Source: Scylla paramamosain
Lineage: Eukaryota > Arthropoda > Malacostraca > Decapoda > Portunidae
Assembly: GCF_035594125.1 (NCBI RefSeq)
Contig: NC_087163.1
Location: 7,001,001 to 7,065,000, forward strand
Length of the DNA stretch: 64,000 bases
Reading direction: 5' to 3'
Made by a program: the position numbers and the translations under genes. The notes below the pieces were generated by a model. The model was not told the DNA's origin. It made no database searches and saw nothing but the letters and a program-made list of their open reading frames with translations. Each line of letters starts with the position of its first letter. The first letter of the stretch is position 1. This document shows, piece by piece, positions 1 through 11,820 of the stretch.

Positions 1-141
1 TCCTTAGTCTCATTTTCAGAAACCCTATCTCAATTTCATATAGGTCATTTTCATCAAGCCCATCAAAGTTCATTTCACTTCGGTCAGAGTCTGATGATAA
101 GTTGACCATCTTTGTTTTAGAACTTGGGCCCAGTTGGCTGG
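1..141 (-). other. open minus-strand segment, acidic/Ser-rich
   Basis: After the LINE tail and (AC)n, the minus strand has TTTTCAG followed by a frame open to the window edge, reading GSSQLGPSSKTKMVNLSSDS and then an Asp/Glu-rich stretch. Its phase does not fit the next expected unc80 exon. Acidic Ser-rich N-termini like this also occur in piggyBac-type transposases. It is not identified. Confidence 0.25.
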
Positions 142-178
142 AGCCCTGAAAACTACAACACTGTTTCCTCATCTACAG

Positions 179-181
<3 letters not shown>

Positions 182-258
<77 letters not shown>
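182..258. repeat. (TG)n microsatellite at LINE 3' end
   Basis: About 38 TG units directly adjoin the 3' terminus of the minus-strand family-2 LINE. It is the element's own AC tail or its target. Confidence 0.98.
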
Positions 259-260
<2 letters not shown>

Positions 261-3200
261 TTACCTAGTTGTGACATATGGGAGAGGAGCTAAGTTCATA
301 CTGTCCCATCTCCATAACTGTTTTTATCCAACTTTTCATCAAAGTCATGAATATTTGTAGCACACACCAATTACCCTTCCAGTCCATTCCATGCCTCTAT
401 GCTTCTATGAGGGAAGCTATACTTCTTAATGTTCCTTCTGTAGGTGGTTACTTTTAGTTTTCTTCCATGTCCTCTTGTTTTTCTTTCATTCATTATAAAA
501 AGATGTTCACTATCTAGTTTTTCTATCCCACTCAGCAATCTGTACAATGCAATCAAGTCACCTCTCTCTCGTCTCTTTTCCGAGGCTGGGAGTTGCATTC
601 TAGCTAGTCGCTCCTCATATGACAAATCTTGCAATTCTGTTATCATTTTTGTTGCTGCTCTCTGTATTCTTTCCAACTTTCTTATGTGCTTTTTTTCACG
701 TGTGATCAAATTACCGCTGCATATTCTAATCCTGGATGTATCATTGTGATTATTTTCCTCATCATTTCTATATCCAGATAAGCAAATGCAACTCTTATGT
801 TTCTTAGTAGGCTGAAAGTTTCACCTGTTATCTTGTCAATATGTTTTTCTGGTGATAAATTCTGAGAAAATCACTCCCAGATCTTTTTCTCTTGTTGTCT
901 TATTTATTGTTTCATTCTCCATCTTATAGTTATAGCTACACCTTTTGTTACTTTTTCCAAATTCCATCTTTTTACACTTACCAGAGTTAAATTCCATTTG
1001 CCATCTGTTGCTCCACTCCCACACCTTATCTATATCTCTTTGTAATTCTTCACAATCCTCCATTCCCTTCACTCTCCTCATAAATTTTGAATCGTCAGCA
1101 AAAAGACTCACATAGCTGGATACATTCTCCACCATATAATTTATATACACCACAAACATTATTGGGGGCCAACACTGACCCTTGGGGAACCCCACTTAAT
1201 ATTGGGCTCCACACCTAATTACTGTTCGCATCTCTCTGTTTTTAAGGAAATCGTCCATCCATTTCAGCATTTTTCCATTTACACCACCTATCTTTTCCAG
1301 CTTCCACAGCAGTCTATTATGTGGCACTTTATCAAAAGCTTTTCTTAAATCTAGATAAATACAGCCTGCCCAACCATCTCTCTCCTGTATGATATCAATC
1401 ACTCTTGAATAATAACATAATAAATTAGTGACACAAGATCTCCCTTTTCTAAAGCCAAATTGACAAGTTGTGAGAATGTCCTTATCTTCCAAAAACTTGG
1501 TCCATTTGTTCTTTATTATCCTTTCACATATTTTTGCAACCACACTCGTCAGTGAAACCAGTCTATAATTTAGTGGGTCTTGTATGTCTCCTTTAAATAT
1601 GGGTACAATGTTTGGCATTTTCCAATCCTGTTGAATTATTCCTTCATTAATAGAGGTACATATGATCGTATGCAATTTATCATTAAGCTGGTTACTGCAT
1701 TCATTTATTACCCATCCTGACACTCCATTCGGTCCTGTGGCCTATCTCACATCTAACATTTTTATGATTTCATCAATTTCCTCTTTTGTTACTTGAAATT
1801 CCTTTATTTTTCCATTTTTAGGTGTGCACAATGGCCTTATAAATTCCTTTTCCTTTGTAAAAACTTCCTTAAAGTTCTTATTCATCACTTCTGCCATCTC
1901 TTTCAGGTCTTCATAAACCATTCCATCTACCATTAGCTTTCCTATACTCACTTTGCTTTTCAGTTTACCATTCACATATCTATAGAAGAGTTTGGGCTCA
2001 TGTTTATACCTGTCTATTATATCTTTTTCAAACTGTCTTTGTTCATCCCTCAGGATCTTCACGTAATCATTTCTTGCTTGTTTGTAATTATTCCATAGGA
2101 TAATTCTTTTATTTTTCCTCCATTTTTTCATGTATCTTCTTTTGTCCTTCTTGCTGCTTCACATCTTTTATTAAACCACTCTTTTTTTACCAGCTATTAC
2201 TGTCTGCTTTTTAGGCACAAACTTTTTTTCACCTTCTTTATATATTTTAAGAAATTCATCTCACTTCTCTTGGACCCCTGTAGCCTTATGGAATCTATCC
2301 CATCTCTCCTCTTGAAAAAACTTCCTCATGTTTCAAAGTCTGCCTTACAGTAGTTTGATCTCCCAGCATGATGTTCTTCATTCCTCTGATTCTCTATTTC
2401 CTCATTTATATTGAATTCTATGGTAGCATGGTCACTTTTGGCTAATGGACACCCTATGTGAACATTCTCAATTCCTTCTGGTTCCTTACTAAATAACAGA
2501 TCTAGTCTTGATGTTTCTCTATCTTTTCCAAGTCTTGTATCTTCTTTTATCCATTGAATTAATGTATTATCCATTGCCAACTGTAATAATTTATTTCCCC
2601 AAGATGATTCTGTTCCCTCTGTGTACCACTGTTCCCAACACACCTCCTTACAGTTAAAGTCTCCCATCATGATCAATTTATCACCATTTAGCACTTTCTC
2701 TGTCCAGTTCACTGTGTCTTTTATTATTATTTCATATTCTTCATTTGACCAGGCATTGGTTTTTGGTGGTATATACAATCACAATGTATTGCCTCTTTTC
2801 GCCTTGTGTATTTTCCACTCCAATTTTTATTGCCTCTGCTAATCTGTTGCCATATTCTATTTCAACCATCTTTAAGCTTTTCCTAACTAGAAACATCACT
2901 CCTCCTCCTTTCTTATTATATGTTCTACTTCTTTTCCATAAACTGTATTGATTTTGCCCAATGTTCTTTACCTCTATTTTATTTCTGTGAGGCCCATTAT
3001 ATCTGTACTTTTCTCATTTAAATAAATATTATTTTCCTTAATCCCAAGATGAGTCCATTAATGTTTGTGTAAGCTACTTTCAAAATGCCCTTTTTTCTCC
3101 TTAGCTTGTTTCCCTGTTCTCTCTCCTATTCAGGTACCACTTCCTCACTTTCATGTCCAACACCCTCCAATAAAATATTTCCTTCTGCTCTTCCGATCTC

Positions 3201-3800
3201 TCCTCGTTTTTTGCCTTTACTTCCTCCCTCACTTTAATTAGCTCTTTTCTTTCCTTTTCATTTAAGTCTCTTCTCAGCCATATGTTTTTTGTTACCTCAT
3301 CTTTAGCTAATCTCCAGGCCCCTGTCAGAGCCTCCTCAGCTTCCTTCTGCAATTTAAATTTTATTCTTATGGGTCTGTGTCTTTCACCTGTAAATTTCCC
3401 AACTCTGTGGTATTCTTCCACCTCATCAACCAGACATCTTCCCTCCCCTTGTACCTTTCCCACCACTTTGTTTACTATCTCTTTCAGCTCTTTCTCTCTT
3501 ACTGCTTTGTTGATTTCCTTAATTTCCTTAACCCCAAAGACAATTATACATTTCTTTTTGTCAACTGTCTCTCTTACAGAGACTCATTTGTCTTGATAAC
3601 ATTTACCACCTTTTGCGTTGTTTTGGTCCCATTTAATTGTTCTTCTATTATTTTCTCGAAGTTTACTGCCTCTCCTTGTATGATCTCTTGCTCACTCCAA
3701 CTTATCTACTTTCCTAGTACCAATATAATGTTTTTTCTTTTATTTTATACAGTTGTTTACTCATCTATCTATTTTTTGAGTACCAATATGTCCTTGAATT
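182..3800 (-). mobile_element. Family-2 non-LTR retrotransposon (CR1/jockey-like), near full length, defective
   Basis: Read on the minus strand: an ORF1-like domain (about 3700-3100; KKKCIIVFGVKE, then FYWRVLDMKVRKWY), an endonuclease (2778-2326; MMGDFNCKEV catalytic block and KSDHATIEF), then the reverse transcriptase (1723-836; GFRKGRSCVTNL, YLDLRKAFDKVPH, LFADDSKFM) and a C-terminal RKLERIQRAATKM domain (709-371). The 3' end is CACAACTAGGTAAATAC followed by (AC)n. Stops and frameshifts split the frames at about 3100, 2300, 1740, 1196 and 836, so it is inactive. The clade is not certain without a phylogeny. It lies in a terminal intron region of unc80, in the same orientation as the gene. 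Confidence 0.88.
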
Positions 3801-3851
3801 ATACAGAATTGTGAAAAAAAAAAACTGTTACATTCACACACTATTTTTATC

Positions 3852-3856
<5 letters not shown>

Positions 3857-3940
<84 letters not shown>
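3857..3940. repeat. (TC)n microsatellite
   Basis: A pure TC tract of about 42 units just upstream (on minus) of the 5' end of the long family-2 LINE. Confidence 0.98.
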
Positions 3941-3942
<2 letters not shown>

Positions 3943-4391
3943 CCAAAAAGAGAACATCAACAGATCAGATATAACCAAGATATGATATACATTTTGATGT
4001 AATTGGTCACTAGCCTGAGATGAGAGATTCAAGAAACTTCTGGAAAAACATGGGCAATACATGTAAGACAAATATAGCATGTATGAAATGCAGTGTAAAT
4101 CTGCACCTGAATAACAGAAATAACTATTTTCTAGCTTTTCACAAGAAATAAAGTAAATAGTAAAGAAAAATCCTGTAATGAAAACAATGTCACAATGAAT
4201 GACTTCATTATAAACTTTTCCAATGTTAGAGTGTTTTCTTAAAGTGAGAAAGGATATTTAATTGCATAGAGATGCATGTAAATCACATGCATAAACAATA
4301 TTGTGCAAAGAAATAAAACTTTTAATCTAGCTCAATGTCAGTCACACCATTCTCCTATATTGATGAAGATATGATAAAAAAAAAATGATAA

Positions 4392-4915
4392 CAACGATGA
4401 TATGTCCAAGATTGGAGTACACAGCATTAGTGTGGTCGCCAAGTTTGAAAAAGGATACAAGAAAGTTAGAAAGAATCCAGAGAGCTGCAACTAAAATCCC
4501 TGCAGCTTAAGAGAGTATAGTTATGAAGAAAGGTTGAAGAGATTGGGCCTGACTACACAAGAAAAAAGGAGGAAAAGAAATCTGATAATGATGATCTGAT
4601 AGCAATATATAGAATATTGGAAGGAATGGGAAAGTTGGACAGAGAAAACCTCATGATACCAGATACGAGAGACACAAGAGGACATGGAAGGAAATTGAAA
4701 AAGGAGTGTTTGCAGAAGAGACATCAAGAAACATAGCTTCCCACACAGAAGTATAACAGTGTGGAATGAACTTAAGGATGAGACTATGTGTGCAAAAACA
4801 ATTCATAAATTTAAGGAAAATCTAGATAAAAGTGGAGATGGGACAGCACGAGCCTAGTGTGGCTCTTGTCCTGTATTTCACAACTAGAGAAACAACTAGG
4901 TGAACCATGCCTGAT
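4392..4915 (+). mobile_element. Family-2 LINE fragment, 3' portion
   Basis: This fragment is homologous to the C-terminal RT tail: KKGYKKVRKNPESCN-type frame, DTRGHGRKLKKE, RDIKKHSFPHRSITVWNEL and the end GDGTARA. It finishes at CAACTAGGTGAACC without an AC tail. The 5' end is truncated after the RT core, with several frameshifts. Confidence 0.8.
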
Positions 4916-5065
4916 ATGACGAATTAGTCAGGTATGTTATATGTATTTTTATTACCTATAGGTATGCAGACTGGAAAAGTGTCTTAGGTTGATTACAGCA
5001 GTCATTTAATGGCAAAAATGAGAAGCAATATCTTTTTTCTTGATGTTAAAAAATAATTTAGGCAA

Positions 5066-6350
5066 TAGAGGGTTAAAGATAGATGGGTGCAATATTTAGA
5101 AGATGAAAAGATAATTACTGAAAAGCAATTTGGATTCAGGAAAAGGAGACTCAGTGTCACAAATCTACTGAGCTTTTATACGAGAGTAATAGTTGGAATG
5201 CAAAAGAGGGACGGATGGGTTGATGCGGTATACCTAGATCTCAAAAAAAAAAGCATTTGATAAAGTTCCCCAAAAAAGTGTTATGTGGAAGTTAGAGAAT
5301 GAAAGACTAAAGGGAGCAACACTGAGATAGATAGATGAAGATTTACAAGGGAGGGAAATGAGAACAGTAATCAAAGACACTAATTCAAGTCGGCATGAAT
5401 TGACAAGTAGGATACTGCAAGAATCTGTGTTGGCACCTATTATGTTTCAAATATATGTAAATGATATGACAAAGGATCTAAATAGTTATATAAACATTTT
5501 TGCTGATGATGCAGAAATAATTATAGTAATAAAGAATGAAAATGACTGCAAGGAGTTACAAAAGGATATTGACAAGATATATGCATGAAGCCAAAGATGG
5601 AAACTAAAATTTAATGTCAGAAAATGCCAAGTGTTGGAAATAGGAAAAAGTAGAAAGAGATCTTCATGGAATTACAAAATGAGAGGAGAAATAATAACAA
5701 AAAGTAATGAAGAAAAAGATTTAGGAATAATGATCCAGGACACACTATCACCTGAAAGGCACAAAAACAGAATATTCAGCTCTACACACAGCTTCTTAAC
5801 AAACATTAGGGTAGTGTTTAACTATTTAGGTAAAGAAATGATGAAGAAAATTATAATAAGCATGATACGCCCTAAATTAGAACACGTAATAGTTGTTTGG
5901 GTTCCACGTAGAAAAAAAGATAATACGGAAACTGGAAAGAATACAGAGGATAGTGACAAAGATGGTACCAGAACTGAAAAGCTTAAACAATGAAGAAAGA
6001 CTTGAAAAGATGGGATTGCCAATACAACAAAAGAGAAGAGAAAGAGACCTGATAACAATGTACAAATTAATAAACAATATAGAAAGAATAGACAGAAATT
6101 ACTTGGTACCACAGATGAAGGAGGGAGAGATATGGATGAGGGGACATGGGAAGAAAATAAAGAAGACCAGATGTTCAAGCAACATTAAGAAATACAGCTT
6201 CCTGTATCAAACTATTGAAATCTGGAATGATCTGAAGGAAGAGGTGGTTGTGGCAAACAGTGTACACATGTTTAAAGAGAAACTGGATAAATATGGTTAT
6301 GGAGACGGGACAAAATGAGCTTTGGCTGGTGCCCCATACAATACAACACA
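5066..6350 (+). mobile_element. Family-2 LINE fragment, RT half
   Basis: The fragment begins in the RT (QFGFRKRRLSVTNLLSFY) and includes a degenerate VYLDLKKK.AFDKVP segment, SVLAPIMFQIYVNDM and IFADDAEI with the FADD catalytic motif, then NVRKCQVLEIGKS, EEKDLGIMIQD and the tail domain (KKIIRKLERIQRIVTKMVPE; frames 5358-5588, 5631-5993, 5893-6318). Frameshifts occur at about 5590 and 5900. A degenerate AC-rich tail follows near 6345. Confidence 0.85.
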
Positions 6351-6360
6351 CAAACACACA

Positions 6361-6430
6361 AAGTTTTAGATGCAATGGTGTTGCACTGCTGCACTGACTA
6401 ATGTGAGGAAAAAACACATGCACATACATA
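6361..6430 (+). repeat. Repeat X, copy 1 (follows an AC-rich LINE tail)
   Basis: A ~70-bp segment starting GTTTTAGATGCAATGGTGT with repeated CTGCACTG. It recurs at 7143 and 9767 after other family-2 tails. The class is unknown. Confidence 0.6.
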
Positions 6431-7092
6431 CACATGGTGAGAGGTTGAGTAGAGCAGTAGAGGAAAAGGATCTGGGGGTTACAGGGAATGGAAATTTGAT
6501 CCCAAAGAGATGAGACACATTAACAAAATTACAGGAGAAACCTATAACTTGTTGAGAAGAATAAGTCAGGCTTTTGCATATATGGCTGAAAAAATTATCA
6601 AGAAGATAATTATATCACTGATTTGATCTAGATTGGAATATGCAGCTGTAGTGTAGTTGCCCTTAAAAAAAAAAAAAGATATAGGGAATTTGGAGAGCTC
6701 TGAGAACAACAACAAAGATCATACCAAGGATCAGGGATGTCATATGAAGAGGGATTGGTAAGGAAAAAAAGGGAAAAAAGGAGAGAAAGGGGAGACTTGA
6801 TTGCAATATATAGAGCATATGAGAAAGTGGAGGAGGTAGACCAAAGTGATTTGATGGTTTGGAATACACGAGATACTAGAAGACATGGAAAAAGGCTGAA
6901 GAAGAGTACTTGTACAAGAGACATCAAAAAGTATAGTTTCCCATGTAGAAATATAGATGTATGGAACAGTCTGGATAAGGGAATAGTAAATGCAAAAAGT
7001 ATACATGGATTCAAGGCTAAGCTGGATATTAAAAGATATGGAGATGGGGCACCACAAGCATAGCTCTTTTCCCATAAAACACAACTAGGTAA

Positions 7093-7093
<1 letters not shown>
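6430..7093 (+). mobile_element. Family-2 LINE fragment, 3' third
   Basis: The fragment starts at GAGAGGTTGAGTAGAGCAG, just before the EEKDLGVT block, and runs through the C-terminal domain (frame 6737-7063: YEEGLVRKKREKRRERGDLI, HGKRLKKSTC, KKYSFPCRNIDVWNSLD, GDGAPQA) to CACAACTAGGTAAATAC and a long (AC)n. AC-rich DNA lies on both sides. It is defective. Confidence 0.85.

Positions 7094-7143
<50 letters not shown>
7094..7143. repeat. (AC)n microsatellite at LINE 3' end
   Basis: About 25 AC units follow the family-2 terminus, then repeat X begins. Confidence 0.97.
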
Positions 7144-7145
<2 letters not shown>

Positions 7146-7205
7146 TTTAGATGTGATGGCACTGCACAGCCAGACTGCCAGATGTTAGGACAAAACACAC
7201 ACATA
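7143..7205 (+). repeat. Repeat X, copy 2
   Basis: ATTTTAGATGTGATGGCACT followed by GCACAGCCAGACTGCCAGAT and an AAAACACACACA end, homologous to the segments at 6361 and 9767. Confidence 0.6.
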
Positions 7206-9755
7206 TGCACACACTATGAGAGAAGAAACTATTGACTATGAAAGCTCCTTGGATGCAAGTGGAAGGATTGGTCTTATAGAAGAACTGTTAAAAGGTTTGT
7301 CCAGCTGGATTAACAAACTGGAAAAAGAGATGTGACTATCTAGAGTTGGAAAACAAGGCTTGGAAAGAGAAATGTAAATTTCTGGAAAATGAGAGAATGG
7401 ATGAGGATTGAAAGTTGAATTATAAATATAAGGAAATGAGCAAAAATCTAGAAAGCTGTAAGGTAAAGATGGGGTTTAATCAAGAAAAAGTTGATAGTTA
7501 TACTGTGTGGGGAAAGAAAAAAAGATGAAGAAACTGCTAATTTAAAGAAGATAATGAACAATCAGTTGATAGATAAGGAAGAAATCGTAAAAAAGGCAGT
7601 AGTTAAAGTTATTAAAGAAAAGGAAGATTTAGTTAAGAACACTGTAGAGAATAAAAATGCATAATTGCCTTTAAGATCAAGGAGAAAAAGATAATAGCCA
7701 AATATGAGAGGGAGAGAGAGAAAAAAGAAAGGAACATTGCAGTGGATCTAGTAAATGATGTGACTGAACATGAGAATGATTGACAGGGAGAGATTGAGGA
7801 AGTAACAAGATTGGGGGAAGTATGCTGAAAAAAAAAGCCAACCAATGAGAATTAAATATAAATTGCAAACAGCAGCAGAAAAGTACTACATGGAAATTAG
7901 GAAGAAAGGAGGGCAGCAAAAACATCTGGATACAGGGAGACACAAATGAGGAAGAGAGAGTGAAAATTAGCAAATTAAGGAAGCACGCTAAGGAAAGAAA
8001 CAAAGCCAGAATGGAGGAGGAAAAGACAAAGTTCTACTAGAAAGTCAGGGGCATGAGTTTGATAAAGTGGATGACTGGAAAAAAAGAGTGGAATAAGAAA
8101 CTGAAGATTGCTTACACTAATGTGTGAATGGGTTACTTTCAACACAGATGGAACTAAATGACTACTTAAGAGAGTACAATCTTAATGTGATGGGAATTAC
8201 TGAAACAAAGCTAAGTGACAACACTGAAGTGAATAATTTGGGTGAAGGAAAGCACAATGTATGGCTGAGAAACAGAAGTGAGGTAGTGTGTAGAGAAGGT
8301 AAAAAAAGAGGCTTTGCAGAGGTATATCTTCCTTCTAAAATAAATTCCAGGGAGACTGTGGAATACAAGCCTAAATTAGAGGATACACAGAGATGTGTGG
8401 AAGACAAGATGGCAAGCAAAGACAATCTAATGATTATGGGAGATTTCAACTGCAAGGAGGTTAGGTGGGAAGAGTGGTCAGTGGACAGAAGCGACAAGTC
8501 TTAGGGAGGAGAATTGTTAAGGATGGCAATGGAGAATTCAATGACAAGTGGGTGGAAGAGAATATGAGGATCAGGGGAGAAGACAAGCCCCTCAAGGCCA
8601 GATTTAATTTTTATGAAGGAAACTTAAGTCATTGAGGATATAGATTATAAATGTCCAAAAGATACAAGTGATCATGTGGTAGTGGAGTGTACATTGAGTA
8701 GGAGGAAAGATATGAAAGAATGAGTACCACAGAATAGGAAGAATCAACTGTGGAAGAATAGACTTTAGAGAATTGAGAAATTACCTGAAGCAAGTGGACT
8801 GGAATCAATTCGACGAAGCAATTGAAACAGAAGATAAATAGGGAGAGTTCAAGAACATATACAATGAGGGTGTAAGGAGATTTGTCCCAAAGATAAGGAA
8901 ATGAAAGGTTAAGAAGCAGGAGTGGTTTAATAAACAATGTGAGGAAGCAAGGAGGAAGAGAAATCTGGCCTGGATCAAATGGAGGAAAAGGAAAATAAGT
9001 GAAGCATGGGAGAGAAATGAATACTCAAAGGTAAGGAGAAAAGAAATAAAGAATCATTAAAAGATATTGTGGGCAGATGTAAGGATGAATCAAGTATGCT
9101 CTATAGATATGTGAATGGCACAATGAAGAAGGGGTTAAACAAATTGAAAATTAATGGTAAGCATGTTGGGGAAGAAGCAGAAATTGCAGAGGTTTTGAAT
9201 GACTACTTTCAAAGTGTCTTCACTGAAGAAGGAACATTTGATAGACCAGTGATGGCAGATGTTAGAGTAGAAAGACTGAGTGAGATTGAGGTAATGGTGC
9301 ATGAGGTAAGAATAATGATGAAAGACTTGAATATGACAAAGGCACAGGGACTTGATGGAGTGCTGAAGGAATGCAGAGATCAACTTGCACACAAGGTTTA
9401 CAATCTCATCATAACTTCCTTAAGGGAAGGAGTGGTGTCCAAAGATTGGAAAAAAGGAGATATAGTCCCCATATATAAGAATGGAAGCAAAGAAGAACCA
9501 TCTAATTATAGACCGGTGTCATTTGTGAGTGTAGTGGCAAAAAAGTGTGAAAGAATAGTGAAGCAAAGGTGGAGTGAATATCTGGAAAAGAGGGACATAT
9601 TAACAGACAGATAATTCAGATTTAGAAAAAGGAAGTCGTGTATGATGAATTTAATGTGCTTCTACTTCAGAATCATGGATATAGTACAAGAATGAGAAGG
9701 ATGGGCAGATTGCATTTATTTAGACTTAAAGAAAGCATTTGATAAGGTGCCCCAC
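7205..9755 (+). mobile_element. Family-2 LINE, 5' two-thirds, truncated in RT
   Basis: The element begins in an ORF1-like, Lys/Glu-rich coiled-coil-type region (LIEELLKGLSSWINKLEKEM; RIKYKLQTAAEKYYMEIRK; KFYW.VRGM) that runs directly into the endonuclease start (AYTNV.G.LSTQMELNDYL; frame 8124-8504, with LMIMGDFNCKEVRWEEW). It continues through the linker and the N-terminal RT (frame 9069-9614: LKINGKHVGEEAEIAEVLND, GDIVPIYKNGSKEEPSNYRP). It stops at DLKKAFDKVPH near 9752, where CCACACCCACACCCAC and repeat X follow. The catalytic ADD region and 3' end are missing. It is defective. Confidence 0.85.
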
Positions 9756-9766
9756 ACCCACACCCA

Positions 9767-9900
9767 CAGTTTTAGATACAATGGTGCTGCATTGCTGCAC
9801 TACCAAATCATGCCACACACTTTCAGATGCAGTGGCACCAGCACACTGCCAAATCATGCCATCAATGTGATGACAAAACACACACTCAAACAGATCTTGG
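9767..9900 (+). repeat. Repeat X, copies 3-4
   Basis: Two imperfect units: GTTTTAGATACAATGGTGCT...CTACCAAATCATGCCA, then CTTTCAGATGCAGTGGCACC...CTGCCAAATCATGCCA, followed by CAAAACACACACTC. Here the unit is clearly tandem. Confidence 0.6.
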
Positions 9901-11200
9901 CCATGTGGCTGGAATAAATAGGTGTTTTCCAGTGTTTTCAATACCCCAAGTTTTGTGATCCTCAAGTTTAACACTATGCCTTTGGAATCAAATAACTAAA
10001 GAGGTATATTGTCCCATCCTTTCCTCCATCCTCCAAGTACTTCATAGCTCATATCAAAATCTTTTATAATCCATCCCCTTATTGGCCTTGTCCATTGGAA
10101 GGCTTACATACCTAAAGGGGTCTCTTCTATTGTCTGAAACTGCCTCCATGCTGGCACCTGGCCAAGTCAAGCTCTACCAACTCTTATATCTGTCAACATC
10201 TACCTTTCCTTCCAATTGAAAATTTTCCTTTACTCAGCCTGCTCCTAAAAATCCATCTAATCCAACAAACTACAGCACTATTGCTTTAATTTTTTGCCTC
10301 TTAAAGTTTTTAATCTATCCTCAATAGGAAGATTAACATTCACATTCACCAGTATGAATTCTATTGTTGCAACTCTATTGGTGATTTGGCTTTCCTTACC
10401 AAGTCTTGATTATCCTCTTTTAGGGATTTTGGTGAAACTTTTACTGTTGCCTTATACAAATCAAAAGCATTTGATAGAATCTGACACAAAGCTTGGATTT
10501 CCAAACTACTCTCCTATGGCTTCAATCCTCCTTTCTGTAAGTTCATCTCAAGTTTCCCTTCTGACTGTTCTATTACTGCTGTAGTAGATAGTCCCTTCTA
10601 TTGACAGTGGTGTTCCTCAGGGTTCTGTCCTGTCACCCACTCTCTTCCTATTATTCATCAATGGTCTTCTAAGCTAAACTTCTTGTCCTATCAATTCCTA
10701 CAATGATGATACCACTCTGCACTTTTCAATACCTTTTTGTAGATGTTCAAGCCTTCAGGAATTAAACAACTCATGCAGGGAAGCCATAGAGTACCTGACT
10801 TCTAATTAGGGCTGAGCAAACTTAGTGTTGTTTAATGCCTCAAAACCCAATTCCTCCATCTATAAACTTGACACAATTTTCTAGATAACTATCCCCTCTT
10901 CTTCAATGACATCCAACTGTTCTCTTCTACATTAAACATCCTCATTATGTCCCTTACTAAAGATCTAAACTGAAAACTTCATATCTCATCTCTAGCTAAA
11001 ACATCTATAAAGTTAGGTGTTCTGAATCATCTCTGCCAGTTTTTCTCACAGCTGCTAACTCTGTGTGGGGTCCTAATCCATCTATGTATGGAGTATACTT
11101 AACATATATGGGGAATTCTACTGATGCTATTCTGCTAAACTGGGTGGAATAAAAAACATTTCATCTTATCAACTCCTCACCTCTAACTGACCATCTTCAG

Positions 11201-11302
<102 letters not shown>

Positions 11303-11366
11303 CTTGCCACAATGTTGTATTTCTTGCTATATTCTAACACTATTTTCATGCTAACTGCTCTTCTGA

Positions 11367-11420
11367 TTTTTTTTTTTTTTTTTAATGTAGGAGGGACAAT
11401 GGCCAAGGACAACAAAAATC
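11367..11420 (-). mobile_element. Inverted scrap of family-1 LINE 3' end
   Basis: A run of 17 T is followed by the reverse complement of the family-1 3'-UTR end (ATTTTTGTTGCCCTTGGCCA and CTTCCTACAT in the sense direction). It interrupts the older plus-strand copy between CTGAT and TTGCTAA. Only about 37 bp of the 3' UTR is present, so it is an extremely 5'-truncated antisense insertion or a rearrangement. Confidence 0.7.
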
Positions 11421-11820
11421 TTGCTAAACACAAGTCTCCCCTTCTCACTGCACAACACGTTCTACTTTCTCTCACCCCTATTCAGTCTATGTCCCTAATG
11501 CAAAAGTAAGCCAGCATTCAAAATGAAAATCCTTTCATTATGTGCATGAAATCTTCATATATAGGGAGGTCTTGGTTTACAATGGTCTCTACTGCCATTT
11601 TGCGGTCACAACAATGTCAGTACTTGTCCATGCACATTCCCCTCTGCTGATTTTTTTTCTTTTTGTTACTGATTTAATTCATTATTTTTATTAATTGTAT
11701 ATCTTCTATGTGTTTTATGCTTTTATGTCCTAGATTATGACTTTACTATAGTTACAGCATACATAAATGAGTGACATACTGGTGGTGCTTAACATGACTC
11801 CAATCAACACCAAAAACTGG

